A DNA stretch of 64,000 nucleotides, taken from positions 9,672,001 to 9,736,000 of the forward strand of contig OX335655.1 of assembly GCA_946894095.1 (NCBI GenBank), given 5' to 3'. The translations under genes and the position numbers were made by a program. Position 1 is the first letter of the stretch. Each line of letters opens with the position of its first letter. This DNA comes from Incurvaria masculella (lineage: Eukaryota; Arthropoda; Insecta; Lepidoptera; Incurvariidae). The notes below the pieces were generated by a model that worked only from the letters and a program-made list of their open reading frames with translations, had not been told where the DNA came from and did no database searches. This document shows, in pieces, positions 1 through 11,825 of this stretch.

Positions 1-285
1 ACCCGCTATTACCCTCATTTCCGAAGGAATTAGGTGACATGCCAGGATCTTCTATTTACGACCACGGCTACATTGAACTGTATGGAAAACATGGACAATT
101 TATTATTGCCGTTTCAACCATAGGTATTATCATCTCATGCGATGGTACCAATCGTAGGGAAAGGGCACCTATCATCTCCCAACAAACTCGCATTCGTAAC
201 GAAATTCATTTATCCAATTCTGAAAAAGAAAGAAAGTGATTCATAAACGGGGCGGGGATTTGAACCCGCTACAAGCATCCAATGC
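1..285 (-). mobile_element. tRNA-derived SINE, degraded copy
   Basis: Read on the minus strand, 'gggttcaaatccccgcccc' (around 245-270) resembles a tRNA B box. It is followed by a body resembling the intact copies: the rc of 'ccatggttc...', the 'gcggcaata', 'ccgtgttttccat' and 'ggtcctggcatg' segments. Diverged, and cut by the window edge. Confidence 0.55.
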
Positions 286-698
286 TGAATGTAACGATGA
301 ATATAAAAAATATCTTTAAATTGTTTTTTTGTTCTCATTACAAAAAAAAAAAAAAAATTAAAATATTAAAAGAGAGGAACTTCAATCGAGAATTGATACA
401 TGAAGAATAATGTAACTTAAGCAACGTGGAAAAATATTTATTTTTATAATATGCATTACAAAGCCTATTTCAAAAAAATTAACAACAGTCGTCTTGATAT
501 GACAAATTATCAGATTCTAACCGTATTATGTGAAATCAACATAAATGTGTCTCCAAAAAACATCTACCCTTAATATAATCATATCATGAACATAATTGTA
601 TCATTTTGAAGCCCTTCAAATATCCAGGGTGGTTTGGTTACCATGATAAATCATTCGCTAGGTGCATAGCAGGTGAATAGGCAAAGGAGGCAAAATGA
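240..698. other. AT-rich, no feature seen
   Basis: Contains only a 15-bp A-run near 343 and ordinary AT-rich sequence. Confidence 0.5.
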
Positions 699-814
699 GG
701 GCCGAGTGCACGAAAGGACAAAAAATCAAAATCAACGTCAACTCCAAGGGGTTTACTAAAAGTGACGTGTTAGAACATTGATTAACTCAGCCGTCCTTTC
801 GTGCAATCGGGGCT
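699..814. mobile_element. Small MITE
   Basis: Inverted ends 'gggccgagtgcacgaaagga' and 'gtcctttcgtgcaatcgggg', with 'aaaagtgacgtgttagaaca' inside. Second copy at 1510. Confidence 0.6.
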
Positions 815-1509
815 AAGTTTGACGTTTAGTTAAATTTCGTACCATGCCAACTGGTATATTTTAGTTCACTTGACCGAATAATTCAATACCTACCAGCGAA
901 TGGTATGTTTTGCTGGTTCAGTTCCAGCCTTGCATTATATTCGTAAAGTAGTTCTTTTTACTGGGTTCTTTCTTTAATTAAAGTGTCCTTGCTTCACGGT
1001 CGATTATACGTACATACAAATCACATTCTTTGGAAAAAGATATATCCTTCTTTATTGTTTCTTATTTTTATAATGATAGTAATGATTCATTGTTTAGCCT
1101 TGAAAGTACCTTACAGTAGGTTTGTAGGTTACCAGGTTTACTGGTTCCATAAAAAACTAACGTTGAAACTGAAAAAGCAGTAATAAAAATATATGTATTT
1201 GAAAAATATGTTTTTTAATGTTTCTATAACTCTTTCCTTCATCGGTTGGTGATTTCCCACCATAGACTTACATGTGGATAGACAATTGTTACACATAAGT
1301 GGATATAAACGATAATATATCACTTATTGTTAATGGTCTCTAGGCCAAACACGTCCTTTGCGTTTTTTTAAACAGAAAATGTATATAAACATTTTACGAT
1401 AAATGTTTTTGCCTACCTACCCATTGAAGTGATTGATAAAGCATTTTGAAAGCTAAACACAATTTTATTTCATTTATTTATTCTACTTCTGGTAGTCAAA
1501 AGACTCTAA
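815..1509. other. AT-rich, no gene seen
   Basis: Unique-looking sequence between two MITE copies. A short hydrophobic frame at 983-1183 is attributed to AT-rich composition. Confidence 0.5.
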
Positions 1510-1669
1510 GGGCCGAGTGCACGAAAGGACAAAAAATTTAAATCAACATCAATGTACGATTAAACACGTCACTTTGTACAGACAGTATGGAAGGAACTCT
1601 ATGCGGTTCACTAAAAGTGACGTGTTTGAACATTGATTAACTCGGCCGTCTCTTCGTGCAACCGGGGCT
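1510..1669. mobile_element. Small MITE, second copy
   Basis: Ends 'gggccgagtgcacgaaagga' and 'tcttcgtgcaaccggggcta'. It is longer than the copy at 699 because it keeps an internal 'gtacgattaaacacgtcact' segment. A related palindrome lies at 60000-60085 ('gattaaacacgtcactattt'). Confidence 0.6.
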
Positions 1670-1788
1670 AAGTCATGTCACAATTTGATTGATCCGCGGA
1701 TTCGATCAACCAGTGAAGAAGAACCCGCAAAGAAACTTCATACTTGCAATATTTATGTATGGTACTTGTTATGTTAACCCGCAAATAT

Positions 1789-2196
1789 TGCGGCTTGTAG
1801 CCTAGTGGCGCGGAGACTGGCCTAGCGTACCAGAGGTCTGGGTTTAATTCCGACATGCACCACTGTCTTTCTCATTCCGAGTTCGATAAGTGCATTTCGT
1901 CAAGAATGCGAGCTGCTCCATGGTTCGGAATCCATGTAAAACTGTGGGTCCCTTTCCCCTACAAGATGGTTGGGTTTAAGCCCGCCCGGGTTGGTACCAT
2001 CGCATTGGATGAAAAGATGGTCGAAGCGGCAATAAAAAATTGTCCGTGTTCTCCATCCAGTTCAATGGAGCCTCGCTCATAAAAGGGAAGGTCCTGGCAT
2101 GGCACCTAATTCCTTAGGGAATCAGCTGTATTGGGCTAATATCATAACGGTAGTTGTGTGGTATTATCCATCCATGTCTGGTCGCATAAAAAAATA
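1789..2196 (+). mobile_element. tRNA-derived SINE, full-length copy
   Basis: The head has an A-box-like tagcctagtgg (1798) and a B-box-like gggtttaattcc (1840-1851), as in RNA polymerase III promoters of tRNA genes. The ~400-bp body ends in 'ccatccatgtctggtcgcat' and an A-rich tail. Closely similar to the copies at 12959 and 44839. Confidence 0.75.
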
Positions 2197-2290
2197 GCTT
2201 AGATATTTTTTACAAAGCTTCTCTGTTCCATTACAGCAATAATGTGATGTTTCTAAAAATTCAATATTAGGTACGTTCAAAATATGTAGA

Positions 2291-2425
2291 GAGATTTTTC
2301 CATCCAGTTCAACGTAGCCGTGCAGCATAAGTTAGGTCCTGGCATGGCACCTAGTTCTCATGTGGTGAGTGGGGCGAATATCATGTTAATCAATAGGTGT
2401 TGTATTGCGATCCATATACAGGTAC
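2291..2425 (+). mobile_element. SINE 3' fragment
   Basis: Contains 'ttccatccagttcaacgtag', 'aggtcctggcatggcaccta' and a diverged 3' end. It is a 5'-truncated copy of the tRNA-derived SINE lying about 100 bp downstream of the full copy. Confidence 0.55.
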
Positions 2426-3164
2426 TTACTAAAAAAACCATATACTATTTGTATATTTCATAAAAGCCAATGAAAAATGTACTGATTTGACATGTTGTAT
2501 GTAAATAAATAGTTATAGGTTTATAAGGGAATTATCTATAAAACAACAATCTTTTCAGTTTTTTTTTATTGTTTATATGTATATTTGTACGCGGTCAAAC
2601 GCAAATTATGGAAGACACAGTCATGGACATGATTTTGAATTTTGGGAGCATTGTTTCTTCGTATCATGTACAACCCATAATTGAGACAAATAAATGATTT
2701 CATTTCATTTCATTATTTGGTATTTGGTAAATATTATATAATTTTATTTACAAATTAGTTAAAGCTATGCTATACGTTTGCTTTGTATATTTAAAAAATG
2801 TATGTTTTTTAATATATTCTTATGTTGTATCACATTCAATCTCTAATTTGCATATGGCGTTAATACCTACACACCGACTTCATAAATTATTGACGAAGCA
2901 TCGTAAATACATCGCGCGTGCATAGAAGACGCGCGCCGCGCCGAACGCCCCACCGAACAAGAAGAATGGTCCGCGAACAACTGCCGACGCGAGGCGAGCG
3001 TTCATCTATATAAAGTAGTCATAGACCTAGATGCGCGCGCAGCGTGTATAAAGTCTAGCACGTGTGAGCGAGAAGACTATCGAGCAGACTGGCGTGCGGG
3101 GAGGCGGCGCGCGCGTCGCGGGGGCCATACGCCGGGCTCAGCGAAGTGGGTGCGAGCGGGATAG
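2426..3164. other. AT-rich spacer, then a CpG-rich patch
   Basis: From about 2915 the sequence becomes CpG-rich ('gacgcgcgccgcgccgaacg') with two TATAAA motifs (3010, 3048) near 'catagacctagatgcgcgcg'. A similar 'ctaggtctatg' / 'gcgcgcgcatatg' block recurs at 36715-36755 and 38190, so this may be repeat rather than promoter. Confidence 0.35.
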
Positions 3165-3420
3165 ACAATATAGACGTATGTTGTATGGGGACCCCCTTTA
3201 ATTCTAACTATTTCGTAATGTCTATGATTTGTTGTTCTAGCGGCAAGGGAAATACACACTCTGTGAAAATTCCAACTGTCTAGCTATCACGGTTTCTGAG
3301 ATACAGCCCTGTGACAGACGGACAGACGGACGGACGGACGGACGGACGGACGGACGGACGGACAGCGGAGGCTTAGTAATAGGGTTCCGTTTTCACCCTT
3401 TGGGTACGGAACCCTAAAAA
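3165..3420 (+). repeat. (GACG)n-family lepidopteran repeat, 5' truncated
   Basis: 'acacactctgtgaaaattcc', then a gacgga run (about 3316-3362), and the end 'tacggaaccctaaaaa'. This family is widely known from moth and butterfly genomes and often confuses microsatellite typing. Confidence 0.75.
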
Positions 3421-4614
3421 GACCGAACACAGAATACAGGCTTGAATGTAGGCTGGAGTGTCTCGCCTATTACTTATTCTGTTGACTCGTTTGCTCGAGA
3501 GTAAACAATCTTGTAGCTAAAACTATATCTGATAAATAGTCACGAATAAACTGTCGGAAACTTGGAGTGTATCTGAATATATTTACATTAATGTATATTC
3601 GTCGAACCCTGGCCCGATCTACTTTCTTTCATTGGAAGGATATAAGTCCTTTTTTTCAAATAGTGCCCGGTTTACACGAGCCGTTTTATTATAGACGATG
3701 GCTCATAGTTTGGAGAAGATAGAGTTCAATAACGTAATAAACTTTTTAATCAATTAAATTGTTTGTTAGGTTTTTTTATGATAATATAATAATATATAAA
3801 AAAGTGATTGCAAATCGATTCCTATTAGTTCATCTATAGGAAATTTCATTGTATCCTTATTTTGCCGCTCAAATGCTTGTCTGTTTGTTTGTCAGACCTG
3901 CTGAGCTCCTGGAAAAGAAACGGCACCGTTAGTACTTTTAACTTCACGAAACTCATTTACACAAATGAAAACTCAGAGGGGGCACTTCCGCTCTCCGAAG
4001 TGGGCCAGGACAGGGATGATTGCAGACACGGATGGTTTAGTCACTGGAGTTGGAGCCCGCTTGCGCAGAAGCACTATAAATAGAGCTGTCCAAATCACTG
4101 AAGTTAGAGATTCATTTGCTCTTGAAAACACTGACGTTGGAGACCATTTGCTAATCGATACCAAAGAGAACTTCACTGTCCCATCCAAGCAATGACAATA
4201 GAGCTTCCGTGGCTTATTCAAGCAGAGAAGATGGGTTCTACGCTTAGTTACGATAGTGGGGGGATGGAATAATGTTAAAAATCACGTGTATTTTTCATGC
4301 GACGACGCTTGTCCACTTATTAGTGTGGAAAAATGTGTTTACATTGTCCAAAGAATTTTCCTTTTAAATGTACAAGTTATAATTTTATATTTGTTTACAT
4401 TTTCAGTGTTATTCGACATATTTGTTTTGTATTTACGTATAAAAAGTTGTTCAGTTTGCCTATTTAGTCGACGATTTAGATCTCTTCATTTATCATGGTG
4501 GTTCGTCCACCACCAAATTTTTATTCAATTTAATCCATAATTATATCGATATTTATGGTTTTTCAGAATCGAATTACATGGATTTTTTAAGAGAAATTTG
4601 CGAAAATGATGTCT
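3421..4614. other. No gene recognised
   Basis: Two overlapping frames at 3862-4195 are open for about 75 codons with balanced composition, but no family, start context or splice site supports them. Confidence 0.4.
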
Positions 4615-4735
4615 TCTACACGGTGTTCGGAAATAGGTACTACACCCCGAAAACCTCATGTACAGTTTCATGAAGGGAATCGTTTGCGGTATGTCTTTTT
4701 GTTATTAAAGGTTTTTTTTACCGCTTTCAAAATCA
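4615..4735 (+). repeat. Inverted repeat, left arm (partner at 8642)
   Basis: 'acacggtgttcggaaatagg', 'cgaaaacctcatgtacagtt' and 'tttgcggtatgtctttttgt' are the reverse complement of 8642-8745. Confidence 0.65.
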
Positions 4736-5504
4736 TAAATCCAGATCAATTTATCGTGTCAGTGTACTAAGATTTGCCCGCGTTTTATGAATGGACACAC
4801 ACCTTTACATACCTTGCGCGCCTAAAAGTGCGCCTGGTAGGGAGCTTGGAAACAGCGCGCCTCGACACGCCGCGCAAGCTACGAGTAGGTAGTACCTATA
4901 GGTTTCCCATTAACAACATTCCCATATAACGACTCAGGGTAGGTACATACAACACGAAATCAAGCAGGGAGGGGCAGGGGGGCCTATTTTATCATCATTT
5001 GTCCCACTCCCGACCGACTAGGTCCATGGTATTTCTAACTTTTAGGGGGGCTGCAAAACCATGCCGGTCGGTATAAATAATAACATAATAATACACATTC
5101 ATAAAATACAATAAAATGCGCACTTAAACTGCTTACCTAGGTCATATCGTCCGCCATTGGAACTGCCGATTCATCCCTACACATAAAAAGCACCCAATAA
5201 TCCTGTTATGATCCTGTCCGACGCAAGACGGCGTAAACATATGTAGGTACTTACAGTCTTATTCACAGTGACCGTGTCAAAACTTAGTACGGGATTAGCA
5301 CTGGACTAACCATACAAAAACCGGGTTTGTCCGGCAATAATTCACGCACTAAAGTTAGTCCGCCCACTCTGAATACGACAGTAGGTATGTCATTTGCAAT
5401 TGCATACCTACTTAGATAATTTCTGTTATTTGTTAAATAAGCTTCTAACATAGGTATTAATGGACTATGAGCATTTGATATGATTAATGAATAATCACAA
5501 ACGT
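4736..5504. other. No gene recognised
   Basis: AT-rich sequence with 'taggtacatac'-type motifs common in this genome and a GC patch at 4815-4880. Confidence 0.4.
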
Positions 5505-5850
5505 TTGAAAGGATCGTGGCTTAGGGGCGCGACGGGTTTACTTGCCTTCATCCCAGATATCTGGGTGCAAATCTCCGCCCGCTTTCTTTCTTTTTCTGAG
5601 TTAACATTTGTTACGAATGCGTGCGAGCTGTTCCATGGTTCGGAATCCATGAAAAACTAGGTCCCATTGGATGAAAAGATGACCGAAGCGGCAATGAAAA
5701 AATGACCGTGTATTTCATCCAGTTAAATGAAGCCATGCTCATAAAGGGAATGTCTTGGCATGGCACCATTCGGGAATGCGTTGTGTTGGGCTAATATCAG
5801 ACGGTGAGTGTGTTATTAGCACATCCAAGTCCAGTCACATAAACAAACTA
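5505..5850 (+). mobile_element. SINE, diverged copy
   Basis: The head 'ggatcgtggcttaggggcgc' and 'gggtgcaaatctccgcccgc' is a different or decayed tRNA-like head. The body ('ctgttccatggttcggaatc', 'gaccgaagcggcaatgaa', 'cttggcatggcacc') matches the SINE family, ending 'ccaagtccagtcacataaac'. Confidence 0.6.
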
Positions 5851-5882
5851 AAACAACTTAATCTAAAAAAAGCGTCACTCAC

Positions 5883-6060
5883 CAACCACTAAAAATACTG
5901 CTTCCAATCGCTAGAAACGCACAGTATTTGATTCATTTCAAGCACCGATACATAAAAATTAAATGCACTTCACGAAAACAATACAAAACACAACCTTTCG
6001 CGTAATCTCAATCACATGAAATCGAGCAGCCGCCCCGCGCCGCGCCACGTGACGAGACAT
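5883..6060 (-). promoter_or_regulatory. Candidate non-coding first exon and promoter, minus strand
   Basis: On the minus strand a CpG-rich patch with CACGTG (6046-6051) is followed by about 160 bp of AT-rich sequence and the strong donor-like gttg|gtgagt at 5883/5882. TCAGT motifs lie just upstream (near 6075-6090). The layout fits a 5' exon of a gene running leftward out of the window. No coding exon was found. Confidence 0.22.
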
Positions 6061-7317
6061 GTTAGGTACTGAACTACTGAGCAGCGAGAACACCTGCATG
6101 CGTACGACGCAAAAGTTTTGTTTATTACCCGACGAAATTAAGAGGACCTCATCAAAGTTATTTAAAACGAATGTACTGATGTTACAAAATAATCATCTAA
6201 GCTATGAAAATTAGAACTTTTTAATGTTAATATGTGTACATACGTGCACATATCAAGCTATAATACCGGTTACCAATGTAAGCAGAATAATGAATATTTT
6301 ACCGCAAGATTAAATGAAAAAATGCTGCACAATACCACCGAATAAATGACAATACCGACCACTGCCTTCAGCCAAATATTCGAAGATAAATCATGCAGCA
6401 AGCACGAAGACGTTGATCCACTGTTAGACTTGGTAGAAAGAGCGTGACAAGTAATCTTGGCCTAAAGCAATGAGCACTAAACCCTAAGTTACATCTTTAG
6501 ACATGCACGGGAAGACTTGACTAGCCGATTCGCTCATCGATGAGGCGCGCAGGTTTGTGATCCATCTAGGTAGGTACCTATCGCGTCGCCCGGTAAAGGA
6601 ATTCACCACGACGGAATCCGTCCCAAAATAGGTAAAATTTTACGTAACAAAAAAAAGGATAATTACTTATGTTGTAATGTCTTAACCGATAGCAATGGTG
6701 AGAGTTTGCGGCATGTCGCCATTTATCTCGGCAAGTTTTCCTAATCCTTTTACGTTGTGAAACTCCATGTTAAACAAGTTGAGTAATAGTAGGTAATACA
6801 CGTGCGCTTGTAAACTCAAATTATCTTTCTTTGTCCCTCTATGTGAGGTTTGATGCAGTGGAGAAGAGAAACAATACTTTTTACCCGGGCCACAGAAAAG
6901 TAACAGAGCTTACGCCAAAGCCGACGAAATTCCCAGAAATGGTGTATTCAAGGTGAGGCAAAAGAGCTTCTACTATTATTTTTAAATCATTAATATTGGA
7001 TAGTATTGGTTTTCCGAATTATTGTTAGAAAACAGTCTAAGTGTGTAGTTATCTAGAATATCGTATTGAGTTATGAGTGTTATTCGTTTTTAGCCATACC
7101 TATCCTATACGTACCTTTTCATTGCTTTTCGATCACATCGCCTATCTCATATGAGAGATACACTAGCAGTTGTATTGAGAGTGGGCAGACTAATTTTAAT
7201 ACGGGGATTATCGCCGGACTAAATAGCAATTTGAATGATTAGTCCTGTGCTCATCCGCGTACTAAATGTTGATACTTTACTCCGAATTTAATTTGGCCTG
7301 TAACTAAATAATTTTCG

Positions 7318-7460
7318 CGTTTTCCATTCAGTTAAATGTAGGCGTGCTCATTACGGGGAACGTCCTGGAATTGCACCTTATTCTTTCGGTGATACGATGT
7401 ATTGGGCTAATATGACAGTGTGTGTGGTAGTAACCATCCGTACCAAGTCACATACAAAAA
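7318..7460 (+). mobile_element. SINE 3' fragment
   Basis: Matches the last third of the SINE: 'cattcagttaaatgtaggcg', 'gaacgtcctggaattgcacc', 'gtattgggctaatatgac'. Diverged and 5'-truncated. Confidence 0.5.
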
Positions 7461-7501
7461 TAAAAGCTCGTTGCACTGGCTTCTCGCCTTGCTACGCTAA
7501 T

Positions 7502-7679
7502 GCTCAGCTGAGATAAATAGTCGTAACAGAAACTAAGACTAACGAAAAGTAGTACTTTGTGACGTCAATTTGCATTGCTTTGAGATTTCGTCCATACAAA
7601 ATGTTTCAAAGTGACGTCACAAAGTACTACTTTTCGTTAGTCTTAGTTTCTGATTCGTCTATTTATCTCAACCTCAGTG
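7502..7679. mobile_element. Foldback MITE with long arms
   Basis: Arms of about 70 bp ('gagataaatagtcgtaacag...agtactttgtgacgtca' and its reverse complement) around a short centre 'gatttcgtccatacaaaatg'. A second copy is at 10361. Confidence 0.7.
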
Positions 7680-8282
7680 TGTCAAAATTAGTAAGGGATT
7701 AAAGTTTATGTGAGAGAACCGACTTTTGGAGTGAGTAGCTGGCAACAACAAGTGAATTACGTGCATAAAGCAGACTCAGCTCCTGCAAGTGCGTTGTGTT
7801 GCATGAATGAATTCGACCGGGTCAATTTGTTACTACGGCACTACGCACTGGGTAGGTAACAGGGAATCCGAGAAATCCCCTTATGAATGGGTAGATAGAT
7901 GAGCGAAGGACATATTTTTTAAATTATTCATTGTGAATGTTGCTTTTCCAAATAATTCACATTTCACAGATTGAGTTTTACATTTGGCCATAATTTATTC
8001 ACAGGTACCTGGCATTCATTAAAAATTTTTTTTTCGCACAAAGCAAGTTTTTTAAACGAATATGATATCTTTGTAGAATCCACCGTGAAGCAAGGATACA
8101 TTAATTAATGAAAGTATAAAAGTAGGTGTTTTTTTAGCTTTCTTTCTTTAAATAATGTATTCTTACTTCACTGATACATGCAACGCGTGTACGTAGCCAA
8201 ATGTCGAGCTCTCCATAAAAAGGGGTCGGGTTTTAATCCTAGGGTTGTTAAGACTCTTGTTAAATTATTGATTCTACGTCGG

Positions 8283-8405
8283 GACCTGTTTCATGGATCA
8301 GATTCCATTTAAAGATGTAATTCCCTCTTCCTAAAATTGCTACCTACGTTGGTAGGTTTAATCATGCCCGAGTTGGGAGCACTGCACATAACTGCACTGA
8401 ATGAA
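8283..8405 (+). mobile_element. SINE middle fragment
   Basis: 'gttggtaggtttaatcatgc' and 'ccgagttgggagca' resemble the SINE middle segment ('ggtggtagggtttaagcccg'). Strongly diverged. Confidence 0.35.
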
Positions 8406-8641
8406 ACGGCTATGAAAATAATTTTGTTTTTCATATTTATTTAGTGTTAGCCGAAGCCGCTTAGCGAAGAGTTCCCGAAATGGCAACTGTCTCTGCAGTC
8501 GTAAAGTTAGCTCTGGGTCTATCGCAAAGTTGTTTATCTCTTCGCCATGCTATGCTACTAGTAGGTGATGAATGAGGGAACATATTGATACAGTTAGACA
8601 CAAAAACTTAAACTTATGATTTTGAAAGTTCTGGAAAAAAA

Positions 8642-8745
8642 TTACCTTTAATAAAAAAAAGACATACCGCAAAAGATTCAGTTCATGAAACTGTACATGA
8701 GGTTTTCGGGTTGTAGTACCTATTACCGAACACCGTGTATAATAA
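8642..8745 (-). repeat. Inverted repeat, right arm (partner at 4615)
   Basis: 'agacataccgcaaaagattc', 'aactgtacatgaggttttcg' and 'attaccgaacaccgtgt' pair with the left arm across 4 kb. Confidence 0.65.
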
Positions 8746-9007
8746 ATATATTTTTTATGCTAAACATACACATGGTTTTGGGAGGGTGTGGAAGGTTAAC
8801 CTACAACCTCACGACGTATCACCAAGGGGGAGGGGAGTATAAAATGGTGGCCCCTAACTTTAAGACAATTGTTGCATGCGGTATCGTGAATGTCAAAAAC
8901 ACAGACCGCTGCTAGCATAAGCCCGCTGTGCTCAAACAGGTCGCGGTCCGATTTGATTGAGTTATCAAATGCACGCTCAAAACTGGTCCGATTCGCGCTT
9001 ACACACC
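8746..9007. repeat. Diverged dispersed repeat
   Basis: 'gcacgctcaaaactggtccg' and 'attcgcgcttacac' resemble 9770-9865 and 36349-36480 ('cgctcaaagctgtcagcatc', 'cgcgcttacggaaac'). Family unknown. Confidence 0.3.
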
Positions 9008-9556
9008 TTAAGGTGGCTCATCCCGCTCATCTCCCCATACAAAAGGGGAAAGAAGATCACGCCCATATTTCTTGTCAGAGATCCAAAGTTTTGCTCAAAA
9101 TAGCTTTATTTGATCGAAATAGATGTCTGATGACCATTGGCATTGTAAAATTGTGTATGGTTTCTAAGTTATAAGGTCCGAAAGTTCGAATTTTTCGCGC
9201 GTTTTGTACAATAACTTTGGAGTTGGATTACGCAATGATAATTAAGAACATCGTAAAAAGATTAGTCATCAGACATAGCTTATTTAAACAAGATTTATAA
9301 TCCATTTAGGTTTTGTTAGATTTTTGACTACAGCGGTCGTGGTTTACTTTTAGCTATAAGTCGTTTTGAAATTAAAATGTTTGTAAATCTTACCAAATCA
9401 TGCACTATGGACATTGTCTTTTTTGTGGACATGTTGCATCTTCCTCATCACGGAGCCTGTCTTATTCTTTGAAACAGAGAAGGTCCCAGAGCGCAACATC
9501 ACGGTTTTGTACAGTGCCCGCGAATGAGTTAGGCCCGCCGGGTTGGGCCACCTTAA
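9008..9556 (-). mobile_element. TTAA-flanked MITE, family 1
   Basis: Starts TTAA-ggtggctcatcccgct and ends gttgggccacc-TTAA, with terminal inverted repeats of about 14 bp and 549 bp in all. It is the reverse of the copies at 13945 and 46525. TTAA target duplications are the mark of piggyBac-type transposition. No transposase is encoded, so it is a non-autonomous element. Confidence 0.7.
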
Positions 9557-10360
9557 AATGGCGTCCCGTGAACGGTATGAAGTTAGCGCTGTGTCACTTT
9601 TTGACGTTTCTAAAGAGTAGTCTATCGTCTTTTCATCGTATTTTTTCACAAACCTTTGAATGTACCTCCGTTGAAAATTCAAGTTCAACTTAGAGTAATT
9701 GATTAGAATAAAATTTTAGTTGAACTACTACAATTAACGTCATTTATTCCATGTTCGTTGTTTTGTTCCGTAAGCGCGTAAACACACGGTCCGAATCGTT
9801 TGTAATGCTCACTGCTTTGAGCGTGCAATCTGATTCGGGACGCTCGTTTACACTTTTAGCACCCTAGTTTCGGTACTTATGCACTTAAGTATGAAAGTTT
9901 CTCGGTCACTTCACGTCTAAAGTCAGAGAAAATTGAAAATAATTGCATAAAACTGTCAAAAACTAATTCATTTAAAAACAATATAATATACGGAGATATA
10001 ACAATATAAAATACTCTGTTATATAATGACAATGTAACAGAGGGTGTGGTCCAGCCATCCATGTCCAGTTACATATGTAAAAATGGCATCAGCTCAAATA
10101 TAGTATAGTTTAATTCAACCTGGAGTTAAATTGCAGAACGTGTTTCTCTTAAGTTTTCCCACGTGTCAAGTGCATAAGCCACGAACTAATTACGGGAACG
10201 TTAGGGTCGTGCGAAAACGGTTTCATGTCGCCGCCGACGAGAAAAGTGGCCGGCGAATAAGTAAAGTCTAACGATTCCTACAAATGTAGAGAACTTACTT
10301 TTGCGCGCACTTAATAGAAGATACAAAAAAAACGGAAAATAGACGGCGCTTTCCGAGGGA
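9557..10360. other. Spacer with one diverged repeat
   Basis: 9740-9870 resembles 36349-36490 in reverse. A SINE tail scrap 'ccagccatccatgtccagtt' is at 10050. No gene recognised. Confidence 0.4.
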
Positions 10361-10541
10361 CACTGAGGTTGAGATAAATAGTCGTAACAGAAACTAAGAC
10401 TAACCAAAAGCAGTACTTTGTGACGTCACTTTGAATTACTTTTAAGATTTCGTCCATACAAAATGTGTCAACGTGACGTCACAAAGTACTACTTTTCGTT
10501 AGTCTTAGTTTCTGTTACGGCTATTTATCTCAACCTGAGTG
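10361..10541. mobile_element. Foldback MITE with long arms, second copy
   Basis: 'cactgaggttgagataaata' at the left and 'tatttatctcaacctgagtg' at the right. Arms are about 70 bp with few mismatches and the centre is the same as in the copy at 7502. Confidence 0.72.
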
Positions 10542-10951
10542 ACAGATATTAAATGGATAACTTAAAATGTGGCCTCGTTTTTTTTCAGTAAATAATATAA
10601 TTGTAGACGTTCTTTAACTAACTGAAATATTTGAAATAAGGATTTTATTTCCCTTTTAGAAATATAAAGAAATAGAAACAGGTTATTCAAATTATGTACA
10701 TTATTTTCCCTACACTAGCCCTTAGGCTGTTTTATAGGAAATGGAGGCTAAACATTAAATTGGTGTATCGGTTGGATTACCACAGCTCATTGAGATCTTT
10801 CTGCTTTCTGCTTTAGAATATAAGTTATTGGAAAACTTATTTACAAACTCTTAAACATTTAATTAAACATTCTGTATAACAAATATAATGCAGTTGATTC
10901 TCGGTTGAACTTAATTAACTGCTGCAACCACTGAAGAGAAAGTAAGGAGAA

Positions 10952-11038
10952 GTGGCATACGGTCGACATCGCGTTTACGCTATATGGTCAAAATGACCAT
11001 GTAATTGTATGGGAATCCGGCGGCGCGTCGTATGCCAC
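10952..11038. repeat. Small inverted-repeat element
   Basis: 'gtggcatacggtcgacatcg' and 'gcgcgtcgtatgccac' are inverted, with an inner 'tggtcaaaatgacca'. Confidence 0.5.
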
Positions 11039-11825
11039 ACAGTCAGAACATCGCCACCGCTCGCGAATGTGCTCCAGAAAAGCGTTCGTCAAGTCAGTTC
11101 CCACCCTCACAAACCCTCCAATACGTCTGCGACTATGTTTGCATGTGGCATGTACGTTCCTTTTTATCTATGGCTACAACCAACGGATTAAATTATCGAA
11201 CCCTTTCGAGTGTTTGTGCTTATCCTTTTTTAGGAGTAGTAAGTTTGCAGGCTATATCCGCAATCCTTTCTCCCGACTTGAGCTTCTATGACAAGTTGCA
11301 AATCACATACCGAAAAATCGCTAATATCATCGATTCCGTAGGTTTACTTCATTGAATAGAGCATGAACATTTGAAGGATACACTAATTCGCCCATACACG
11401 GGTTTTGTATTTAGTTAAATGGTAAAATGTAGTTTGATCTTCGCGGTCTTGTTGTAACGGTCAGGTCTCGAATTCGACGACAGAACCACCTACCGGTTCC
11501 AACTATAGCTAAGATCCTTCCTCGAAACACAACGAATGTTTAAAAAAGTCATATTGTAGGTCGCTGTCCTACTATAGGACTATAATATACGTCACCCCGA
11601 TGTGAATGGTACAAAAACTGTCAAGATTCGTTGGTGCGTCTAGTAAATATCAGTATATATTATTATTATTATTATACAGTATTATTACATAAATATTAAA
11701 AGCTCATTTTGCCGAAGAGTATTTTCAAATTGTAGTAATATATTTGTTTTACACTTTTAGACCAGATTTAACATCATATTTTAGAGCAATAAACATATTT
11801 CTTACATGTGCGAATAAATACGGTG

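Larger units (their letters stand above)
6061..8641. other. Spacer with repeat fragments only
   Basis: Apart from the SINE pieces at 7318 and 8283 and the foldback at 7502 no structure was found. Several splice-like and polyadenylation-like motifs occur at chance level. Confidence 0.4.

Noticed and set aside
1797..1860. tRNA gene
   Set aside because: A and B boxes are present, but no cloverleaf can be drawn and the unit continues into a repeated SINE body.
3316..3362. CRISPR-like or functional (GACG)n array
   Set aside because: A simple microsatellite inside a well-known lepidopteran dispersed repeat.
11005..11355. 116-codon frame
   Set aside because: It begins inside a small inverted-repeat element and shows no recognisable domain. 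Kept only as a note in the spacer entry.
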